From Panorpa germanica (taxonomy: Eukaryota > Arthropoda > Insecta > Mecoptera > Panorpidae), in assembly GCA_963678705.1 (NCBI GenBank), contig OY783210.1:15253331-15317330 (forward strand): DNA of 64,000 nt. Reading direction: 5' to 3'. A model generated the notes under the pieces. That model searched no databases. It saw only the letters and a program-made list of their open reading frames with translations, and was not told the origin of the DNA. Every line of letters begins with the position of its first letter. The first letter of the stretch is position 1. Of the stretch, positions 12,401-24,345 are shown piece after piece. Made by a program: the position numbers and the translations under genes.

Positions 12401-15400
12401 CTGTGACTAACGTTTTTGTCATATTACATTACATAGCGCCATCTATTGAATATTTACTCAATCTAGTCAACAGATGTCGCCATCATCGTCGCCAGATGTC
12501 ATCGTTTGGAGCTAACAGATAATTAATAATTAATAAGATAATTAATAAGAAATTGAGATGTAAGGTATCCTATCTTTCAAGTTGGATCAAACTGCACACG
12601 GTGTACAAATTTGATTAAAATCGGTTAAGTAGTTTAGGAGTCCATCGCGGACAAACTCGGACAAACATGTGACACGTAATTTATATATATTACTAGCTGT
12701 CCCGGCCACGCGTTGCTGTACCTAACGTTTTTGTCATATTACATTACATAGCGCCATCTATTGAATATTTACTCAATCTAGTCAACAGATGTCGCCATCA
12801 TCGTCGCCAGATGTCATATGTCATATACAGATAATTAATTTGCAATAAGATAATATTGCAATTATAAATTGAGATGTAAGCTATCCTATCTTTCAAGTTG
12901 GATCAAACTGCACACGGTGTACAAATTTCATTAAAATCGGTTAAGTAGTTTAGGAGTCCATCGCGGACAAACATGTGACACGTAATTTATATATATTAAG
13001 ATTAAGATTAAGATTAAGATTAAGATAAGATATAAATAAACTTATGTAAGATATAAGAAATATTTTATTTCATGTCGATACTATTTTTCATAGGAGGTAA
13101 GATAGTCTTGTACTCTGTCTATGTTAGAAGATTATTCTCAAAATTGTAAAGTTGTAGTCCAATTTTCGAGAGATCTATAGTAACCCGTGCTTAAAAAGAG
13201 TTGAGCTGTATAAATCTATAAACGGTGGAGACTTTTATATATTTCCGCTTCTATATGCATTATTATGTGTTTCAAGTGTATTAGATTAAAGATAGAAAGT
13301 TGAAATTTTGTATGTATTGTACTTCAAAATTTAGAAACAAAAAATTGATAAAAGGGGCGTTAAGAAAATTAAGTGGTCCGGTATGGAACTGTGGAGAAAG
13401 TTCAAATTTTGGATTGTGTAATAATTGAGTATCTAATTAGTATTCTAAATCAATTTTAGTATCTTTGGGGAAACGGAGTGGTTTTTGTCAAGGGTAAAAA
13501 TTGCGCTAGGAAGGTGAAATTTTGTATATAGTGTAACTTTGGTATCTAATTTACAAATCGAATAAAAATTCCTAATTTTGGAAAAAATAGTTGATCAAAT
13601 AATGTTGTGAACATTCAATTAAAAAATTTAAATAAAATTTGAAATGAAATTATGACAGTATTATAGTAAAATAAGTAAGACAGTGGATTCTCATTGTATC
13701 GTAGAATTATACAGTTCGACACTTTTTCTTATTTTTTTTAGCATGAATCACCGGCGATCTCTCGTAAATTGAATTACATCTGAGACGAATCTGTTCAGAC
13801 TTATGACCTAGCATTTAGTAGCTTTATTCGTTAAATCGTGCTTTAGCAATTTCACGCTTTAAAAGCACTAATAAAAATAATCGAAAAATTTTGCCAAAAA
13901 AAATAATTCAAGAATTCATTTTACAGAATATTATTGAAGATTTGAAGGACGAACTTGGAGGAAAGTTTGAAGATGTCATCGTTGGATTAATGTTAACTCC
14001 TGAAGAATATTTATGTAAGCAACTGCATAAGGCAATGGATGGTGTCGGAACAGAGGAACATGCACTCATTGAAATCCTTTGCACCAAAACTAATGAAGAA
14101 ATCAAGAAAATTGTCGATAAATATGAAGACAGTAAGTGAAATAAATGTATATACTTATTACATTTACAGATATTTATCTAATATTATAAAATCTTTTTAC
14201 TTACATTATAGTGTATGCTCGTCCCCTAACGGAACACATGTGCAGTGAAACTTCCGGTCATTTTAGACGCCTTTTAACCCTTATATGCACTGTAAGTTTT
14301 AAAAAAAATAAATTAGTTTTTCATAATTTATTAATACTAGAGTTTACCCCCGTCGCAAGCGACGACTGTCTTTTGTGTGTGAATTGAATTTCATTTCAAA
14401 TTTTAATTCCATTTTCAAATTGAAATATTTAACTCGTTCTTTATAAATTTTACATATAAAATACAAATAATTTTTCATATAACTGATTGGGAAATTTGGG
14501 AATTTTTTTTCGATTTTTAAATTAGATACCAAAGTTTCAACTATCTAGTACAATTTTTACAAATGTTCTTATGCTGATAGGGTGTTCGAGAAGCTGCGGG
14601 TTTAGTCGACGCAGATTTAGCGCGAGAGCAAGCCGAATTATTGTATGATGCTGGAGAAGGTAAATTAGGTACCGATGAAGAAGTGTTTAACAGGATAATG
14701 GCACATGACAGTTTCGCGCAACTTCGTCTGGTTTTCGAAGCGTACAAGGAATTGTCGGGTATGACCATCGAGCAAGCATTGAAGCACGAAATGGACGGAG
14801 AACTTTTAGAAGCACTAGAAGCTATTGGTATGTATTAAAAATTGCGATACTAGGATAATTTATTTATGGATATTTAAAAAAAACGATCATTTTAAATCAA
14901 AAGAAATGGAAATTCATATTGTTTCATTATTACCTCAGACATTATATATGTACTTTAAATTAGAATAAAAATGCCACTATTTTTCACCGAAATGTTGCGT
15001 TTTTCTGTTGATTTAAAACGGGCGCTCTTATTGAAACATCCATAAAATGACCGCTCTTATTGAAATAACCGATAGTACTAAATTCAGTAAATAATGGTTT
15101 TGTTTTTAGTTGAGTGCGTGCAAAGTCCTCCAGCGTTCTTCGCGAAACGGTTATTCAAAGCCATGGACGGGGCCGGAACAGACGATAAAACATTAATCCG
15201 AATTATCGTCAGTCGCAGTGAAATTGATTTGGGCAACATCAAAGACGAGTTCGAAAGAATTTACGATCGAACTTTAGTTTCTGCTATTAAGGTACTGTAT
15301 TTTGTTCAATGTTCTATTAAGCACAAAACGTAACTTTACATAAAGATATTTATGTCAATTTCATATAACATTTGCGTAACATGTTCACTTGCATGCTAAA

Positions 15401-16577
15401 TTTTAATACTACATTGTTGCATTAGAGCTGAAAGACATAAATATTTAAATAAAATAAGATATAAATTTTTCTGAACAAAAACACCAAAGAGACAGTTCTT
15501 AAAACATTTTTGTCTTTAAAAACTGTTTTAGTAAACAAAACACATTCCCATCTGGAGTTGGTAAGATCAAAAGAAAACACGTTTATTGTTGTTTTTTAAT
15601 CTGCTTGGTTTAAACACGCAGTTTTGTTTTCTGTGAACATTTACGCTTGTCAGTTGTTGTTAATCATGTTTATAATTTTTATGCGACACACAGAAAAACC
15701 AAAAAACAAAACCAGTGTGAACAGTCTGTCTTCGAAAAACAGAACTGTTTTAAAATAAAACAAAACATATTTTTGTTTTGTTTTTTGACAACAAAACTTT
15801 CTCTCTGGTGTGTAACCGACATAACGCATTGAGTGTCGTTGATCTAAGTTCAAAATAATATCTTCAAGTGTTCACAATGTGGCTTAAAAAATTATTAAAT
15901 TTGTGTGACGTAATTTCACTTGTTGAATCACACATGCGTGAGAGAGAGAGAGAGAGAGAGCTGATAATTGTTGTGTTCTCATGATAACGTAAACGTGATA
16001 ATAGCAATGAAAATGTAAAGATTTTGGTCTTCATTGTGTTCTTGCCCTTATAATGTCCTATCGCATGGCTACACATGAGCCTCTTCTAAGCACAGTACCT
16101 TATCCAGCTTTATTGTTATACATCCCCTATTTTTATCCTTGTTTTGTAACCCCTAGCAAAACTTGTCCTCTATATAAATATAGTACAAGCAACGGATAGA
16201 AAGACTCTTTTTAACTTCTTTGTATGTAATTTGTTATTAAAAACAAGCGTCGGTAGTTTAATGGAAAAATTCTTGGTCTGTACCCAGGCGGAACCGGGTT
16301 CGATTCCCGGCCGATGCTTTTCTCTTTTTACTCTGTTTTATTGGTCACCTCTGTCGTTTGCAACCACACACCCGCCCACCGCACATAACAAAAACTCCTT
16401 ACCAAAATAATGTCATATTTGTTTTCATGTCGAAACCTATTTTTCAGGAGGTAAGATTAAGTTTAGGAGTAATTATAATTAAATTTAATTATTTATTAAT
16501 TATTTCATTTATTCTTACAGAGTGAAACTTCCGGAGATTACAAGAGGGCTCTGGTCGCACTGGTAGGCGCTGCTTAA
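9467..16577 (+). CDS. AnxB10: Annexin B10, complete, seven coding exons, 321 residues
   Basis: Exons are 9467-9484, 11055-11231, 13927-14131, 14212-14291, 14581-14827, 15110-15291 and 16521-16577, with consistent phases and a stop TAA. The protein has four annexin repeats with type II calcium-binding loops: GLGTD at 32-36, GVGTE at 104-108, GKLGTD at 187-192 and GAGTD at 263-267. [18 protein letters not shown] and [13 protein letters not shown] closely follow Drosophila AnxB10, as does the length of 321. It is a cytosolic protein that binds acidic phospholipids when calcium is present. The start ATG is in the context CAAGATGG. Introns 1, 2, 4 and 6 are full of transposon remnants. I see no canonical AATAAA in the first 300 bases after the stop. 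Confidence 0.95.
9763..9990. mobile_element. Degenerate MITE of the 'GGGGTCATCCAT...GTGACGTCACG' type
   Basis: It begins GGGGTCATCCAT and has C-rich 'CCTCCTCGCTTGTCACACTT' and 'GTGACGTCACG' segments. I associate these with a widespread insect element that starts GGGGTCGTCCAT. The matching right terminus is not clear here, so the copy is eroded or cut. It lies in annexin intron 1. Confidence 0.35.
10060..10469. mobile_element. Foldback element with long terminal inverted repeats
   Basis: The left arm starts AATTATTCGATATAGCTACA and the right arm ends with its inverse (TGCAGCTATATCGAATAATT). The arms keep pairing, with mismatches, for well over 100 bases (CACCTTTTGTTTTGA, AAAAAACTACTG, AAACATGTACAAATC). 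Nothing is encoded. It is probably a MITE or foldback element inside annexin intron 1. Confidence 0.75.
11420..12042 (-). mobile_element. MITE, GGGCTTGTGTCC family, copy 2
   Basis: Starts GGGCTTGTGTCCTATG and ends GAGGACACAAGC, and is inverted with respect to copy 1. It lies in annexin intron 2. Confidence 0.8.
12377..12691 (+). mobile_element. Short interspersed repeat 'ACTAGCTGTCCCGGCC', copy A
   Basis: Runs from ACTAGCTGTCCCGGCC to TTTATATATATT and contains GATCAAACTGCACACGGTGT and GAGTCCATCGCGGACAAAC. It is followed head-to-tail, without a gap, by copy B; a third copy is at 26895. All three begin at the same base, so this looks like a unit with a defined 5' end rather than random LINE truncation. 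I cannot name the family. Confidence 0.65.
12692..13029 (+). mobile_element. Short interspersed repeat, copy B, with hexamer tail
   Basis: Same unit as copy A, ending in TATATATTAAGATT and then about five repeats of TAAGAT. The simple hexamer tail suggests retrotransposition by a LINE-type machinery. The junction with copy A suggests insertion into that copy's tail. Confidence 0.65.
13154..13776. mobile_element. TIR element, 'GTAGTCCAATTTTCGAGAG' family, copy 1
   Basis: The left end GTAGTCCAATTTTCGAGAGATC mirrors the right end (inverse GTAATTCAATTTACGAGAGATC) with few mismatches. A related shorter element lies at 23484-23705. The interior is non-coding and shares 'AAATTAGATACCAAAGTT' with the repeat at 14338. 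Confidence 0.5.
14338..14562. repeat. Repeat fragment with a CGTCGC-AA-GCGACG hairpin
   Basis: The sequence 14351-14364 is a perfect 6-bp stem with an AA loop, close to a 'TACTAGAGTTTACCC' start that recalls the ACTAGCTGTCCC units. Its right part shares AAATTAGATACCAAAGTT with 13540-13560 (inverted). It fills most of annexin intron 4. Confidence 0.4.
15481..15811. mobile_element. MITE with ACACCAAAGAGACAGTT ends
   Basis: The ends ACACCAAAGAGACAGTT and (inverse) ACACCAGAGAGAAAGTT match at 15 of 17 positions over a 331-bp unit. Both arms are rich in AAAACAAAAC-type sequence, so pairing continues loosely inwards. It lies in annexin intron 6. Confidence 0.6.
15938..15961. repeat. (AG)n microsatellite
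   Basis: About 11 GA/AG units in annexin intron 6. Confidence 0.9.
16247..16318 (+). tRNA. tRNA-Gly-like sequence, probably a pseudogene
   Basis: The acceptor arms GCGTCGG and CCGATGC pair with one G-T wobble. The T arm CCGGG-TTCGATT-CCCGG is perfect, and the sequence closely follows tRNA-Gly at both ends. The anticodon arm CTTGG-TCTGTAC-CCAGG pairs, but the loop has C instead of the invariant U at position 33 and would read UGU, not a Gly anticodon. The D loop is also altered. A TTTTCTCTTTTT tract follows and could stop RNA polymerase III. It lies in annexin intron 6, same strand. I think it is a decayed copy. Confidence 0.5.
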
Positions 16578-17043
16578 GGGAAGGATAATGTAGAACAAAA
16601 GACTATTTCGGTGTAAATGACGTATCAATTTATTTTAAATGGCTGTTGCACTAACGGATACAGTAATAACTTGCACCGCTTGCACAGGATGAGTTAAACT
16701 TCAGATTAACTGCTTGTTTTATATCAAATATTTTCTAAAATGTTTTTCTTGATAAATGTATTATAAATGTTAACTATAGGTTTAACTTTGCTCTGTAATA
16801 TTTCATTACCTTTGCTTTTTTATAATAATAATCCATAAAAAGGTTTCTTAACAATTTTCATGAATATGCTAATTCGCAAAATTTTCGAAATTGCAAAGAA
16901 ATAATATTTCAAATTATTTGTTCATAACTGTTTAACATAGGCTCAATTTCTAGCTTGCTAGCTATAGCTAAATAGAGACGCCTAGAAATTCAGGATTGGA
17001 ACTTCCTAAAACGGATATAGAATATCCAAAAAATTTCGTAAAC

Positions 17044-17632
17044 GGCTTGTGTCCTACGTCTTAATTTCTATAAAAGTGTACTATACTCGTATATTGATGA
17101 AGTGGGTTACTAGAAACTCAAATGTTCAATTATTTTTTAATAACTCCTTATATGTTAGGAGATATTAACAATTAAAAAAGTCATTTTGTCTCTTTAATAA
17201 TTATTGTATGTGACATCACAATCCGTGTGTAGGGTTACCAACCTTACAGCTCATAAATCTCTGCTATATGTATTTATATTACAAAATATCAAATATTATT
17301 TATAGCTGTTTCAAGGAACAATAAAATTCCAATATGATGTCTGCCTTAGCAGGGTTAAATAAAATAAAAACTTATTATTCTTTGACTTGATTATTTCGAC
17401 TACCAACAGCTACAAAACATTACCACAGCACTGACGTTACTTAACAAATAACTGACGTTAAAATGCATTTCACGTCATACAAATATGGCCAACCATTTCT
17501 AGCGCTAAAACTACAATTTAATTGCTATATCTCCGTCAACATTTGGATATTTAATAAAATAGACACGCCAATACACAATAATTTCAATCAACAATTGAAA
17601 AATCGACCACTAAAAAATGAGGACACAAGCCC
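17044..17632 (-). mobile_element. MITE, GGGCTTGTGTCC family, copy 3
   Basis: Starts GGCTTGTGTCCTACG and ends GAGGACACAAGCCC, same orientation as copy 2. An open frame of 68 codons inside it has no counterpart in the other copies. Confidence 0.8.
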
Positions 17633-19633
17633 CTTTACGAGTTTACACCAAGAACTACTTCCGTTTTGAAAGAACTGTTTCGAACCTGTCTAATCTTTGG
17701 CATTGTAAGCAAGCTGCTAAGCACTAAGCCAAGAAGACGTTATCATTTTTGTTATTATTATAGTGTTATTCATTGTTACAAATATAATTGTACTATTGTG
17801 CAAATTTTTATTCTTTGTAACTTGTTATTTCTATTATATGTACTAAAATACTATTAATGACGTAAGACGATAATACGTTTTTAAAATACGCGAGAATAAC
17901 ACCCAGTAGATCCTTAAAAAACTGCATTAACATTATGGCCATTCCACACCGATATCAGAAATAGCCATAAGCGAATAATCGTTTACGGAGGCAGCTTAAA
18001 GCGAGGTATTACTGTATTTTAAGATACTCTCTCTCTCGTTTGAGATTTAGGTAGCAAACCTTCTAACTTACGACCTAATTACACTATAAAAATAATTCAC
18101 AACCATTTAACAATTAAAGCAATTACTGCCAAACCAAAAACAAAGTACAAATTATCTTCTATAGATGGCAGTAGCTATCTCTATGTGAAACTGTACTTAT
18201 TATATAATACTTGGATAGATACAGGTTTATAATTGTAAGCAGCCAGAAAAATGTATCTGCGTTACATCGGAATAGTCTATTTATTATTATAGATTGCCAT
18301 TTTTATTCCATTATTGTAAAATCAATGAATGTTTTCCAAAAAAAAAAAATATATTAAAGAATAGCTTAGCTTTTTGTGATTATTATTATTTTGGTGGCTA
18401 TACAACTTTTGTAGCTAATTGATATTTTATATATGCGTATTAAAGATACTAAAGTAATTATTTGATTAAGTTAAAAATATAAACGTTTTACTTAGGACTC
18501 GTATATATTATAATATAGTATGTTGTAGTCTCGATATTGTTATTAATTCATTATAAGATTTAAATATTAAAAACAATTATTTTAATTTGATCTAATAGAT
18601 AACAGAGTTGTTTAAAAACAGGGTTGCATTGAATTGAAACATATTAGAATATTATTAAAGTTGGAAAGAATTGAAATGAAAATTTGTCTTTGATAAGGAT
18701 TGGGTTGTGAATTTCTAATAATAAGATTTATTTAACATACATTCTTTTAGGTTTTCATAACGTAAGATTATATAACAAAAATTACGAGTACCTTACGATA
18801 TAAAACTATGTTTTCTTAAGTTAGCAAAGCTTTTGATACAAGATTTATTTTAAATTAATATATTAGTAAAAGATTTTTAATGTACGAGTATTTCACAATT
18901 ATTTACTGGCAGTGCAAGAGAATTATAAAAATATGGTTAAAAATTAAACGGGAAAACAGAATTTCAAAATATTTATAGAGATTCTATATCTTTGTCAATT
19001 TTTAGATATTAAAAAATATCAATATATTTCCACTACAAAAAATAATAAAGTTTCCACTATAAAAAATATAATTCACAACCCAAATGAAGATAAATGAAGA
19101 TAAGTTGTAAAAAAAATTAAGTCAAGGTTATAATTACATTGAACAATTTAATTTTTGGTTGCCATGAGAGTAACAATTTAATCCTATTAAAAATATACAA
19201 ATTTTGGTTCATTTTGGCACAACATCTTTGCCGTTTATTACAACTTTTATTAAACAACTCTACTTAAAAATAAATTTCGAACAGAATCATAGTACAAATG
19301 ATTATTTTATAATCTATAAAACTGTACTAATTTTTGACTGATTTAACAAAATCTTTATAAATTACTTAAATCGAACTAAATAATATTTACGTTGAGAAAT
19401 AGAGAAATATTTTGTTCTTAATTATAATAGTGCCTATCATAGACGATATGCCTGTAATGATTAGACTAAAAGTTGTGTTAGATTCATCTTATTACACCGG
19501 TCACTTAAATAAATTTTACTCACTCTGATGTTGTCTCTTACTACTTATTACATTATCTATTATGCAGAATGAAACAGCATTATAAAAATTTCTGTAAGTG
19601 ACCACGGTAAATGTGGATGTGTTAAGAAAAAAT
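17633..19633. other. Intergenic AT-rich sequence, nothing recognised
   Basis: Between annexin B10 and the KLF15-like gene. A/T runs dominate, with no long frame, no paired repeats that I could see and no convincing splice-flanked islands. Confidence 0.4.
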
Positions 19634-19686
19634 TGCATCGCTTTAGCCAGGATTCAAACCTGGCTTCACACGCACGCCTAATGTGC
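19634..19686 (-). repeat. 3' half of a tRNA-like sequence
   Basis: On the minus strand GCAC-ATTAGGC-GTGC could form an anticodon arm, followed by a perfect T arm CCAGG-TTTGAAT-CCTGG and a T-run. No D arm or matching 5' acceptor strand is present. It is likely a tRNA fragment or a SINE remnant. Confidence 0.35.
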
Positions 19687-20156
19687 ATACTACAACGAGG
19701 TATTTATTCTTATAAAAAATATTTATTTACTTATTAAATAAATTTATAACTAAAAAACACAGTCTATATCTTTATGAATCAGATTACCAATTGATATTAT
19801 CGATTTACAAATAATAAATGTATTATGCAAATATCTATTATATTATTAAAAAAGAGAATAAAAATATAAATGTCTATTCAAATAAAAATATACATCCTAA
19901 TAAATATATTTATGTAGTATTTACGTAAAAATATATCTGTTTTCTGGACGTATTAGTTGTAAAAGTAGAAACGCACATAATATATTAAAACAAAATAAAA
20001 TTTATTTGGTAATAAAATTAGAAATAAAAGTTTGCAAAACCACAAAAACTACAAAACAGATTTATTTATATTTTACATAAAAAATATTATATATTATGTA
20101 AAAAAATATTATTTTATCAATATATTGTTACTTATGTTACAATAGAAAATCTAATA

Positions 20157-20228
20157 AGTGACTGCATAGCTCAGTGGTTAAACATTTATGCTATGGCTCC
20201 AACAGTCGCTAATTCGAATTTCAATATT
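20157..20228 (+). repeat. tRNA-like sequence with A and B boxes (tRNA pseudogene or SINE head)
   Basis: TAGCTCAGTGGTTA at 20167-20180 is a good RNA polymerase III A box, and GCTAATTCGAATTTC at 20207-20221 is a weakened B box at normal spacing. The acceptor arms do not pair, so this is not a working tRNA gene. Confidence 0.4.
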
Positions 20229-21645
20229 TACATAAAATTAATATTTTCTGATTCTGTAGATGAAGAACTATTTGAGAGGGTTTTATTATTATTATTTTAG
20301 AGAAACAGAGAAGGGTTCAGAAGGGTCTTGTACATTAAGTTGAATAATACGTTGGGATAATTTTCTGAGGGTAATTCATAATGTTCTTGATTGTACAAAG
20401 AGATCCTTCTCATAATGAACCATGCCTATGCAAAAGAGTGTCTTAGTGCTGCAAGAAATATATTTTATAAACGTTTTAATAATTTTTGAAGGATGATTAG
20501 TATTTACCTGATATTGTCTATACTAAAATAATTAAAGAACTCTTTAGCCTGCTAAGAAAATAATAAAAAAAAATGTGCGTAAAATAAAAAAAGTTGTTTA
20601 ATTCAATATTCTTTGTACTGTATTTTCTACTAAATGAAATATTTTATATATAAAAATTCAGCCTGCGTATGTGTGTGGTCACAAAAGTCCCATTTTTATA
20701 TTTTTATACTAAATTAAAGGTTATAAAATTTATGACAAACTCTTAGAAATGTTACCAGTGATAAAAAAAATTGGAATTTAACTAGAAAATATAGCAATAT
20801 TCATTTTCAAAACTTATTTTTACAGTTCCATCTCATTAAAAGTCAGTGGAAGAAAGCTTAAAATGTAGATACGTTATTCATCTAACTAATCACAGCTTTA
20901 GATTTTGATTCGTGTTTATAGTTACTTACATAAAACGATTTAAACATAAAGAAACATGGTTTTTTGATAATATTTAACCTGCTGTATAGTATCGCCATCT
21001 ATATTTCGCGAGAAACAATGGCCAAGTATCGTTTCACCTTAAGGGAAACCTAGTAATAATAAATATAAAAGCAAAGTGCAATATAAGATTCAGACAGTTG
21101 TAAACGTTTAGCAGGAGGGGTATATAAAACACCACAGTACTTAGGAACCAAATAAAACCATTAGAAAAAAACAACTTTTAAAAATATGTACATATTTTAT
21201 TAATAAAGAATATTTATTATTTACAGGAATAATTTAATTAGCTATCTATATGCAATGAATAATCATAAATGTATTGAGCAGCGATGTGGTTCACATGTTT
21301 AAGGTTTCGAAATGAAAAAATATTGAAACATAATAGAATTATTCGAGATAAACGTTAAAAAGATGTCTTTCGTATACTTCGAAGGCCGCTTGTGTAAATT
21401 ACGCTATTTGATTAGTAATATTTTGCTTCACTGCTAGTCAAAACTTTTAAAATTTTGTATTTAAATTAAGGATAATAAAAAAAGTGGTTTTACTAGTGAA
21501 CCACCTTAAGACGTGATTATTTTGACTAGTTTAGACCAAATTTAGTGTACAAAATCAAATTAATATTTGTCAGGTATGGTTGCAGTTTACATATGAAATG
21601 AATACATAGTCAATGAAGCCATTAACATAATAAATAAATTAACAG
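20229..21645. other. Intergenic, 3' flank of the KLF15-like gene
   Basis: AT-rich. On the minus strand, AATAAA-type signals occur near 21196-21201, about 450 bases after the KLF15 stop, and could end that transcript. Nothing else is recognised. Confidence 0.3.
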
Positions 21646-22536
21646 TCAACAAGAATACACATTTTGTGTCGAATTCAAATTAGCGCGCCGTTCTCTACCG
21701 GAACTTTTATTCATATGAACATTCATGTTAACCTTATACTGCTGCATTCTTCTTTCATGCACCTTCTTATGCTTTGCCAGGTGATCCGACCTACTGAACG
21801 CCTTTACACAATAACAACATTTGTACGGTTTTACTCCTGAATGTGATCGCCTATGTCTAGATAATTCATCTGACCTTGAAAATCTCCAAGTACACCCTGG
21901 CCACGTGCAACGAAATGGTTTTTCGCCTGTATGTCTTCTAAGGTGAGCTTTTAAATGAGACGATTTCGCGTATAGCTTGTTGCATGTTTCGAAAGTGCAG
22001 GGGAATAATTTCTCTTCATTGTCAGTCATTTTTGCGGAGTAATTGTGCGATAATAGCGCTGCTGATGCTAAAATGTGTGATTCGTTTGATATGTCAGATA
22101 CGCCATCTTGGATTTGGTGCATTGGTAGTAAAATATTGTTATTTGGTTCGTACGTAGATGGTATATTAAATTCGTGAATAAATTTTTCACTATCGCGAAT
22201 GAATTGGTCGCAATCCTTGTTGCAAAGTGGTGTTTTATCGGGTAGTTGCAGATTTCGTGAATTCCAAAAACTTTCAGGTTGATCTAGGATAAAATTATCG
22301 ATGTTTGTTAATTCATCGATGTTTAAATCGATGTAATTATTGTTTTGAAAATCTGGTAAATCTGAATCGTAGTTTAAGTTAAGCCCTGGTTCTTGAAGCT
22401 CGTTTGGGTAAAATATATTGCCACCAAAATTTTGATCATACAAATCTGAAGAATTATCTGTGGAGAGATTTTGGTCCATTTCGTTGAATGATATGTCAAA
22501 ATTTAGTGAAAAATCTAGTAGAATGGGGTCCTCCAT
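21646..22536 (-). CDS. Klf15: KLF15-like transcription factor, three C2H2 zinc fingers, 296 residues
   Basis: A single coding exon. The open frame extends 22 codons further upstream, but the sequence TTTCTTACAG just before it is a good splice acceptor, so the start is set at ATG 22536 ([14 protein letters not shown]). Residues 1-170 are acidic and Asn/Asp-rich, as in an activation region. Three tandem fingers span residues about 180-260. The linkers HTGEKPF and HSGVKPY, with [19 protein letters not shown], match vertebrate KLF15 better than other KLF or Sp members. The family binds CACCC/GC-rich sites in the nucleus. The 5' untranslated exon must lie to the right; a GC-rich patch at 24124-24345 is one candidate. 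Confidence 0.85.
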   Translation of the reverse strand: MEDPILLDFSLNFDISFNEMDQNLSTDNSSDLYDQNFGGNIFYPNELQEPGLNLNYDSDLPDFQNNNYIDLNIDELTNIDNFILDQPESFWNSRNLQLPDKTPLCNKDCDQFIRDSEKFIHEFNIPSTYEPNNNILLPMHQIQDGVSDISNESHILASAALLSHNYSAKMTDNEEKLFPCTFETCNKLYAKSSHLKAHLRRHTGEKPFRCTWPGCTWRFSRSDELSRHRRSHSGVKPYKCCYCVKAFSRSDHLAKHKKVHERRMQQYKVNMNVHMNKSSGRERRANLNSTQNVYSC

Positions 22537-22873
22537 TTTAACTCTGTAAGAAATTAATTTATTTTTATTATTTATTTTAATAGTAATCACTTTTGTTACC
22601 AAATGATCGAAGATTTCTTTGTTGTTAAATAAATTTTAATAATAATAGTCCCAAATTAGTTGTGACATCCCGTTAAACAAAGTTACGTGTGTTTTACGTG
22701 TTTGTCTAACATAACAAATGTTACTTATTACGCAAACAATGTTACCCAACATCGTTCTGTTACTTATATTGAAAAAGAAATCTACCTTTTCTCCCATTAA
22801 AAAACATAATCATAAAACTGATTAAGTAAGTCCATTTTTAGGATTAAATGGTAGTAAAGTATTCTTACTTAGA

Positions 22874-23004
22874 CTCTTACCGCCTTACAAATAAACCTGT
22901 TATAAAGCTTATACCAGGTATAAACTGATAATTACCCTGTCCAGACGGGCTTTATACCTGGTATATTATATTTTATAGCAGATTTATTTGTAAGGCGATT
23001 AGAG
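22874..23004. mobile_element. 131-bp palindromic foldback element
   Basis: CTCTTACCGCCTTACAAATAAA on the left pairs with TTTATTTGTAAGGCGATTAGAG on the right, with two mismatches. A second inner pair, TTATACCAGGTATAA and TTTATACCTGGTATA, extends the stem. It lies about 340 bases upstream of the KLF15 start. Confidence 0.65.
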
Positions 23005-23483
23005 ATAAATTATTACTAGGTTCAACTTAAGTAAAATATTACATTCATATTTTGTGTTCAGCGGGCTATATATTTTACTTAAGGTAAACCCATTAATAAT
23101 GTATCTAAAAGGATCTGAATAGAGATACTTTAATATCATTAAATCCTTAAGCTACTATAATACTTAAGACGGTCTATTTAAGATGTTTAATGATTATATT
23201 AATTACATATAGGCCCTCTCAAGATTAATAGCCATTTATCGCCGATAATAGTGTATATTTAAATTAAACTTTATATCCTAAAAAGTCACAAAACGTTGTA
23301 TTTAGGTAACATTGTATGTAACTTTTAACTTTTGTTATGGATAACTTTTGTTATGTTAGGTAAACCAAAAATACACGTAACTACGTTAAATGGGATTAAT
23401 ATTAAAAATATCGTTAATTAAAAAAAGCGGCAACTACTTTAGGACTAATTTGGGACAAAAAGAGTACAATAAAATATAGAAGC

Positions 23484-23705
23484 TATAGTCCAAATCACGA
23501 TAGTTTAGCGGCGACTTATATATACTTGAAAGAGGTTAAAGAGCGGTATAAATCTATAATACAATAATGAATTTTATCTTATTCGTTTTCATATACATTA
23601 TAAAGAAATAAGTAATTCAGTGCTTTTTAGTTATATCGGCAGTTTATATCCCACAACTTGTTTTAAGTATAACTCGCCGCCGAACTCTCGTAATTTGAAC
23701 TATAT
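23484..23705. mobile_element. TIR element, 'TATAGTCCAAATCACGA' family, copy 2
   Basis: The left arm TATAGTCCAAATCACGATAG, then GCGGCGA.TTATA, mirrors the right arm TATAGTTCAAATTACGAGAG, then GCGGCGA.TTATA. Its ends resemble those of the larger element at 13154-13776. Confidence 0.55.
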
Positions 23706-24123
23706 AACTTATTAATGCATGACTTTATTTTAATAAGAAACAAATGATAAAAGTTCATTACAAAGCAAAAAAATGTTAGGCAAAAATACCGATGCCTTAT
23801 GTCTTATTAATCGTTGTTGTTTTCTTTTAGAGTTACCAGCATTCTTATTAAAATTAATTCAAATCTTCTAAAATAATTTTTGACAACTAAGTGGAAAATT
23901 TATATAAAAAAAAAAAAAATTGTACTTACATATTTTAATAAATAATCAAATTTGGCGCCTTAATATTAAAAACTTGATCAAACACTTAAAATGAATAATT
24001 ATTTGGTATGTTATTAGCTTTAAAGTTGTGCATTAACTGAATGAGTAACACGAAATCGATTTTATTTTATCACTAAAAATAATAGATCATTGTTTTGATT
24101 GGTATAAAATATTTCATCTCGAA

Positions 24124-24345
24124 TTATTCAGGGGTACCAACAGTACCAGTCACATATAGTAAACAGTTTAAAAAATGCGTCCAAGTACCATCGAGTGCCA
24201 GTCGGCAGATTCCCCAGGGAGCATCACTGCAGATCAGAAACAGACGTCCCAGCCTGGAGTACAGACCTGCACAGGAACAGAGAGCAGGGGGAAGGGGTAG
24301 AGAGATGCCAATACAGAATGAACAGATACACATATATGTTATATG
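24124..24345. other. GC-rich patch, possible 5' untranslated exon or promoter of KLF15
   Basis: About 220 bases of clearly higher GC content in very AT-rich surroundings. Frames are open on both strands (86 and 69 codons), but neither has recognisable features. It sits about 1.6 kb upstream of the KLF15 acceptor. Possible minus-strand donors are G|GTACTG and G|GTACCC near its left edge. The role is only inferred from position and composition. Confidence 0.3.

Noticed and set aside
17463-17669. 68-codon frame
   Set aside because: Lies in a MITE copy and is not kept in the sister copies.
22537-22602. Upstream extension of the KLF15-like frame by 22 codons
   Set aside because: A strong splice acceptor (TTTCTTACAG) separates it from the true start, and its sequence is AT-driven.
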